A stretch of 10,638 nucleotides of DNA, taken from Cellvibrionales bacterium UBA2511 (lineage in GTDB: Bacteria; Pseudomonadota; Gammaproteobacteria; Pseudomonadales; Porticoccaceae). A program made the translations under genes and the position numbers. The stretch's first letter is position 1; each line of letters begins with the position of its first letter. The stretch is taken from assembly GCA_002341315.1 (NCBI GenBank), contig DDNV01000058.1, positions 1,587 through 12,224 of the forward strand, given 5' to 3'. Below, piece by piece: positions 7,087 through 10,638 of this stretch. The notes under the pieces are model-generated. The model was not told where the DNA came from, made no database searches, and saw only the letters and a program-made list of their open reading frames with translations.

Positions 7087-7884
7087 ATGCGGAATAACAC
7101 CTCCTCGGAGTTTCTCTACCAGCTGTTCGCCCTGATTCTGGCCCTGATTCTGGTGCACAGCTTCTACGTGACACTGATCCGCCCCAACGCCAATGCCATT
7201 TTACAGGAGCAGTTGGCCCGGGAAGCCGCCGGCGAAGCCTATGTGGCAGAACGCTCTTTTTACATTGTGGTAAAGGATTACGAACAGGAAGCCTGCTTCA
7301 TCCTGATGTTGTGGGCCTTTGCCATCATGGGTTACAAAGCGCGTCACACCCTCAATGAGCGGAAACTGCTGTCACTACCGCTGCTCGGTGTCAGCGAAGG
7401 CAGCCGTGTGCTGCCGGAGGATGCGCGACAAATGTCCCGCCCTGTTCAGGCATTGCCCGAGGCACAACAGGGCTATCTGGTCCCCCGAACGCTGCTGGCG
7501 GCACTGCAGCGCTTCGGTTCCACGCGCAATATCCAGGACGTTTCCAGCGCTGTGGGCGACGTACTGGATACCGAATCCGACCGGCTCGATTCGGAATTAT
7601 CCATGGTTCGCTATATCGCCTGGGCGATTCCATCCATCGGTTTTATCGGCACGGTTCGCGGTATCGGAGAGGCCCTCAGTCAGGCACACAAGGCGGTGGA
7701 AGGCGATATTGCCGGTGTCACGGCCAGTCTGGGGGTAGCCTTCAATTCCACGTTTATTGCACTGGTTATCAGCATTGTAGTGATGTTCATGTTGCACCAA
7801 CTGCAGCTGCTCCAGGAGCGGCTGGTGCTGGACACCCACAGCTACTGTGACAGCAATCTGCTGCGTCACCTGAAAACCGACTGA
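7087..7884 (+). CDS. MotA/TolQ/ExbB-family proton channel subunit
   Basis: This encodes 265 residues, an inner-membrane protein with four predicted helices: about 9-31, 69-84, 176-197 and 216-236. Helices 1-2 are followed by a cytoplasmic loop of about 90 residues and then helices 3-4, a MotA-like layout. The helix-3 motif IGFIGTVRGI is the ExbB/TolQ hallmark (GLFGTVWGI in ExbB). The pore threonines of ExbB (T148, T181) and TolQ (T145, T178) are 33 residues apart. Here Thr189 in the GTV motif and Thr222 in FNSTFIAL are also exactly 33 apart, so the ion path looks intact. Family members form pentamers around two TolR/ExbD/MotB helices and turn proton flow into movement. The likely partners are the two vWA-type proteins encoded two and three genes downstream. 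What the motor drives is not shown by the sequence. Confidence 0.9.
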   Translation: MRNNTSSEFLYQLFALILALILVHSFYVTLIRPNANAILQEQLAREAAGEAYVAERSFYIVVKDYEQEACFILMLWAFAIMGYKARHTLNERKLLSLPLLGVSEGSRVLPEDARQMSRPVQALPEAQQGYLVPRTLLAALQRFGSTRNIQDVSSAVGDVLDTESDRLDSELSMVRYIAWAIPSIGFIGTVRGIGEALSQAHKAVEGDIAGVTASLGVAFNSTFIALVISIVVMFMLHQLQLLQERLVLDTHSYCDSNLLRHLKTD

Positions 7885-7904
7885 ACAGCGGGACAGACCA
7901 CATC

Positions 7905-9230
7905 ATGAGTGTTGCCATCATCGAATTGAATGACGCAGGGATTTGCTGCGTAAACGATCGGGGGGATTTGACCGTCAGCCCCGGCTATGCACTGCTCACG
8001 CCAGAGGGTATTACCACCGGTGAGGCGGCCCTGCAGCGCGCCTACCTCCAACCGCAACAGAGCTTCAACCAGTACTGGTGGCAACTCAACCTGTCCCCCC
8101 TGCCCGTCACCAGCAAGCACGCACGCCACTACGCCGATATGGCCTACGCGCAACTTCTGGCACTGCACCGCGACAGCGGTCACCCGGAACAGGTGGTCTT
8201 TGCCGTTCCCGGCAGTTTTGACCGGGGCCAGCTGTCCATTCTGCTGGGCCTGGCAAAAGCCTCTCCATTTGAGGCAACCGGGCTGGTGGACGCCGCCGTG
8301 GCCGCCGCCAGTCACGCTGACGCAACCGGGACTTTGGTCCATTTGGATATTCAGCTCCACCAGACCGTAATTACCCGGCTTGATGTGGCCCAGCAGATTG
8401 AACGCACCGGCGTGGAAATCATCAGCAACGTTGGCCTGAAAGCCTTCCATGACCTCTGGGCACAACAGATCGCCAACCAGTTTATCCGGCAGTACCGCTA
8501 TGATCCCCTGCACACCGCTGCGGGAGAGCAACAGCTGTACAACCGTTTGCCGGTCTGGTTATCGTCACTGCAGAGTCAGGCGGAAATCACCGCCGAACTG
8601 GACAGCCCACAGGGACATTACCGGCTGGTACTCAGTCGCGCCGAGCTACTGGCCAGCAGCGCATCGCGATTCCAGTTGCTGCAGGGCAAACTGTCGGACC
8701 TGAAAACCAATGGCGAGACCCTGCTACTCAGTCATCGCGCCGCGCAATTGCCGGGCATCCGGGAGCATCTCGCCCCGTCTGCCAAGCTGGACGAAAACGC
8801 CGCCATTACCGGTTGTCGAAATCACCTGGAGATCATCTCCGGTGACCCTGAAAATCTCCACTTTATTACCCGGCTTCCCTGCAGATCAGCTGCCACGAGC
8901 ACGGCAACAGCGGCGATATCCGAGCAGGCGTCTGAGCAAGCCCCCCGGCCGGTTGTTGCTCCGGAAAAAACCTCTGCCCCAGCGACCCACCTACTTTATC
9001 GGTACCGGGCCTATGCCATCGGCAATCGTCTGGCGATTACGCGGGATGGCGATCAATTGCGTTTTACACAAGGCACCGGGGGCGACTGCTGCCTGGTTCG
9101 CGAACAGGACAGTGTGCAGCTCAGGACCGAAAGCTCTGCTGTTACGGTCGAAGGTGACCCCGCGGACCTGCGGGCCGGTGACAGCCTCCAGATAGGCGTC
9201 GATCAGCTGGACCTGATCGAGGTGACCTGA
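7905..9230 (+). CDS. Degenerate Hsp70/actin-fold (ASKHA) protein with FHA-like tail
   Basis: This encodes 441 residues from the ATG at 7905, with no signal peptide or membrane helix, so it is likely cytoplasmic. The N-terminus opens with a strand-turn (AIIELNDAGI) where ASKHA proteins carry phosphate-1. Residues 95-130 follow the Hsp70 connect pattern: VVFAVPGSFDRGQ, then a helix, then ATGLVDAAVAAAS, comparable to 'VITVPAYF..SQR..INEPTAAAL' in DnaK. The next strand, LVHLDIQLHQTVITRL (about 144-159), sits where phosphate-2 (DLGGGT) should be but has no glycines. ATP hydrolysis by the usual mechanism is therefore doubtful. A linker (about 325-360) joins a beta-rich C-terminal region (361-441) with 'LRAGDSLQIG', which resembles the end of FHA domains. 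No substrate-binding domain like DnaK's is seen. A cytoplasmic scaffold or regulator of the adjacent channel is inferred from position only. Confidence 0.8.
   Translation: MSVAIIELNDAGICCVNDRGDLTVSPGYALLTPEGITTGEAALQRAYLQPQQSFNQYWWQLNLSPLPVTSKHARHYADMAYAQLLALHRDSGHPEQVVFAVPGSFDRGQLSILLGLAKASPFEATGLVDAAVAAASHADATGTLVHLDIQLHQTVITRLDVAQQIERTGVEIISNVGLKAFHDLWAQQIANQFIRQYRYDPLHTAAGEQQLYNRLPVWLSSLQSQAEITAELDSPQGHYRLVLSRAELLASSASRFQLLQGKLSDLKTNGETLLLSHRAAQLPGIREHLAPSAKLDENAAITGCRNHLEIISGDPENLHFITRLPCRSAATSTATAAISEQASEQAPRPVVAPEKTSAPATHLLYRYRAYAIGNRLAITRDGDQLRFTQGTGGDCCLVREQDSVQLRTESSAVTVEGDPADLRAGDSLQIGVDQLDLIEVT
9219..9225 (+). promoter_or_regulatory. Strong Shine-Dalgarno for the TTG start at 9232
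   Basis: GAGGTGA lies six bases before TTG 9232, within the final codons of the preceding gene. It decides the start of the vWA gene, which has no ATG near its N-terminal arginines. Confidence 0.65.
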
Positions 9231-9231
9231 T

Positions 9232-10296
9232 TTGCGCCGCTCAAAACACAGGATAAGCGCCTTCAGCCTGTCGTTCCTCGACATCATGGCCTGCGGTTTT
9301 GGCGCGGTTACCCTGCTTTTTCTGATTCTCAAGCATGACGCAACATCCCTGGAAACCGCAGATCCTCTGCTGAATGCGGAAGTGAACCTGCTGCAGGAGG
9401 ATTTGCGAGTCGGCGAAGAAGCGCTGGTGGCGCTGCGCAACAGCCTGGCACGCGTCGATGAATCACTGGTGGAAGCCCAGGGATTATCGGCGAGGGTGGT
9501 CGCCGATATCGAAAAGACCCGCCGCGAACTCAGCGCTCAGGCCGACCCGGAACAGCAAATCGAAATCCTGCGCAAGCAGGTCGAAACGCTGGAACGGGAA
9601 ACCGCCAATCTTCGGGAACAGGGGAATGCCGACAATGTGCGGCAATTCATCGGTGATGGTGAACGGCAGTATCTGACCGGTTTAAAACTGGGCGGGAGGC
9701 AAATCCTGATCCTGGTGGATGCGTCAGCCAGCATGCTGTCGGACTCTATTGTCAACGTGATCCGACGTCGCAACATGAGCGATTCCGTCAAGCGAAACTC
9801 CGAGAAATGGCAGCGGGCCATCCGCACCACCGAATGGCTGGTGGCGCAATTACCACAGGACAGCCGCTATCAGATCTATGTATTCAACACCGCAGCCGGG
9901 GCGGTGGCGGGCGATGACCGGCGCTGGCGGGATACTGCCGATCGCCAGGGCCTTGATAATGCCATCAAGAAACTGACACAGGTGGTGCCCGCCGGGGGCA
10001 GCAGTCTGATCAACGCGTTTCTGGCCATTAACAGTTTCGATACCCCGCCGGACAACCTGTTTTTAATCACCGATGGCCTGCCCACCCAGGGCAGAAAACC
10101 CTCGGGGTTCAAAACCATCACCGGGCGGGATCGCCTGAAGCTGTTTGCCGAGGCCACACAGATGTTGCCCCGTCGCCTGCCGGTCAACATTCTGCTGTTT
10201 CCGATGGAAGGTGATCCCATGGCAGCAGCCAGTTTCTGGCAGTTGGCCCTGTCCAGCCAGGGCTCTTTCATGAGCCCCTCGAAGGACTGGCCATGA
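9232..10296 (+). CDS. TolR/ExbD-like anchored coiled-coil vWA protein
   Basis: This encodes 354 residues from a TTG start preceded by GAGGTGA, one base after the preceding stop. A basic N-terminus (Arg2, Arg3, Lys5, Arg7) precedes one transmembrane helix (about 13-33) with SFLDIMACGFGAV. Asp17 aligns with the proton-carrying Asp of ExbD/TolR (FIDVM in ExbD). Residues 45-130 are a charged heptad-like coiled coil. Residues 158-340 are a von Willebrand factor A domain: ILILVDASASM gives the MIDAS DxSxS (Asp163, Ser165, Ser167), GGSSLINAF (255-263) has Ser where Thr is usual, and FLITDG supplies the second Asp (281). The vWA domain should be periplasmic and bind a partner through a divalent metal. 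Together with the ExbB-like gene this suggests a stator or rod subunit. Its stop overlaps the next start by four bases. Confidence 0.88.
   Translation: MRRSKHRISAFSLSFLDIMACGFGAVTLLFLILKHDATSLETADPLLNAEVNLLQEDLRVGEEALVALRNSLARVDESLVEAQGLSARVVADIEKTRRELSAQADPEQQIEILRKQVETLERETANLREQGNADNVRQFIGDGERQYLTGLKLGGRQILILVDASASMLSDSIVNVIRRRNMSDSVKRNSEKWQRAIRTTEWLVAQLPQDSRYQIYVFNTAAGAVAGDDRRWRDTADRQGLDNAIKKLTQVVPAGGSSLINAFLAINSFDTPPDNLFLITDGLPTQGRKPSGFKTITGRDRLKLFAEATQMLPRRLPVNILLFPMEGDPMAAASFWQLALSSQGSFMSPSKDWP
10281..10286 (+). promoter_or_regulatory. Shine-Dalgarno for the ATG at 10293
   Basis: GAAGGA lies six bases before ATG 10293, within the end of the upstream vWA gene. It supports a coupled start at the ATGA overlap. 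Confidence 0.6.
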
Positions 10297-10638
10297 GTAC
10301 GCGTCGGCGCAAAGAGCGGGGTAATACAGCCGAGATCAGCATTTCCTTCCTGGATGTCATCAGCTGTGGGTTCGGTGCGATTGTGCTGTTATTGCTGATC
10401 GCCAAAACCGTCGACTCGACGGCTTTTGAGGACTCGGTACAACCGGCGGAAGGCAGCGTGGCCGAATTACAGCAGCAGGTCTTCGAGATACGCGGAGAAG
10501 CCCGCATTTTGAATCGCGATCTGCTATCGAAGGAGGAACAACTGTCCGATATTCGCCAGCGCATCGCCCGGCTGCAATCCGAGCTGGCCAGCGTTCGCCG
10601 ACAGCGGGACGCCGTGGCGCAATCGGATACCACCGAAC
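10293..10638 (+). CDS. Second TolR/ExbD-like anchored coiled-coil protein (3' truncated)
   Basis: The gene begins at the ATG of an ATGA overlap and runs off the right edge after about 115 codons. The N-terminus is strongly basic (Arg4-6, Lys7, Arg9). A transmembrane helix (about 17-37) carries SFLDVISCGFGAIVLLLLI, nearly the same pattern as the preceding protein, with Asp21 in the same place as Asp17 there. A charged heptad-like coiled coil follows (about 50-110; for example the segment around SVAELQQQVFEIRGE). The two genes are clearly paralogues at the N-terminus. Whether this one also ends in a vWA domain cannot be seen here, though a similar length and architecture would be the simplest expectation. 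It may form a heterodimer with its neighbour inside an ExbB-like pentamer. Confidence 0.85.
   Translation, partial: MSTRRRKERGNTAEISISFLDVISCGFGAIVLLLLIAKTVDSTAFEDSVQPAEGSVAELQQQVFEIRGEARILNRDLLSKEEQLSDIRQRIARLQSELASVRRQRDAVAQSDTTE

Noticed and set aside
7087..10638. Zorya anti-phage system
   Set aside because: A MotA-like channel and TolR/MotB-like rods are present, but there is no ZorC- or ZorD-type gene (for example a helicase) and no peptidoglycan-binding domain on the complete rod. The surrounding genes are envelope scaffolds.
1..10638. Type VI secretion post-translational regulation cluster (TagQRST-PpkA-Fha)
   Set aside because: The SUMF1-like, vWA and FHA-like parts are reminiscent of it, but no kinase, phosphatase, ABC transporter or Tss structural gene is visible.

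Overview
The window looks like one long co-oriented operon from a Gram-negative bacterium, probably a gammaproteobacterium and plausibly a marine one. This is inferred from the diderm envelope signatures (two lipoproteins, TonB-like, ExbB-like and TolR-like parts), moderately high GC and Shine-Dalgarno use. The species cannot be named from the sequence. Ten genes lie on the + strand. The first is cut at the left edge and the last at the right edge. Neighbours overlap by 4 bases or are 1-20 bases apart, except for one 72-base gap (7015-7086). No gene-free stretch exceeds 300 bases. I see no tRNA, rRNA, mobile element, CRISPR array or terminator. The promoter must lie upstream of base 1.

Left part (1-3158): a TPR protein with a C-terminal TonB-like domain (partial), a low-complexity lipoprotein, and a second lipoprotein with a CsgG/LpoB-like N-terminal region and a glycine-rich hydrophobic stretch. 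Middle (3164-6717): two single-pass inner-membrane proteins whose bulk should be periplasmic. One is a TPR protein ending in a PEGA-like module. The other has about five PEGA-type beta repeats followed by a formylglycine-generating-enzyme (SUMF1) fold that lacks the catalytic cysteines. Right part (6724-10638): a small secreted protein, a four-helix MotA/TolQ/ExbB-type channel subunit, a degenerate Hsp70/actin-fold protein with an FHA-like tail, and two tandem paralogues (the second partial). Each paralogue has one N-terminal helix with a TolR/ExbD-like aspartate followed by a coiled coil; the complete one ends in a von Willebrand A domain.

Together the genes read as an uncharacterised envelope-spanning machine. 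A proton-conducting ExbB-like subunit would pair with one or two TolR-like rods carrying vWA domains. These would couple through periplasmic PEGA, TPR and SUMF1-like binding modules to outer-membrane lipoproteins, with a pseudo-ATPase on the cytoplasmic side. Domain calls come from motifs read by eye. The machine itself is inference from gene content and order. I do not recognise an established gene name for any member, so gene symbols are left empty.
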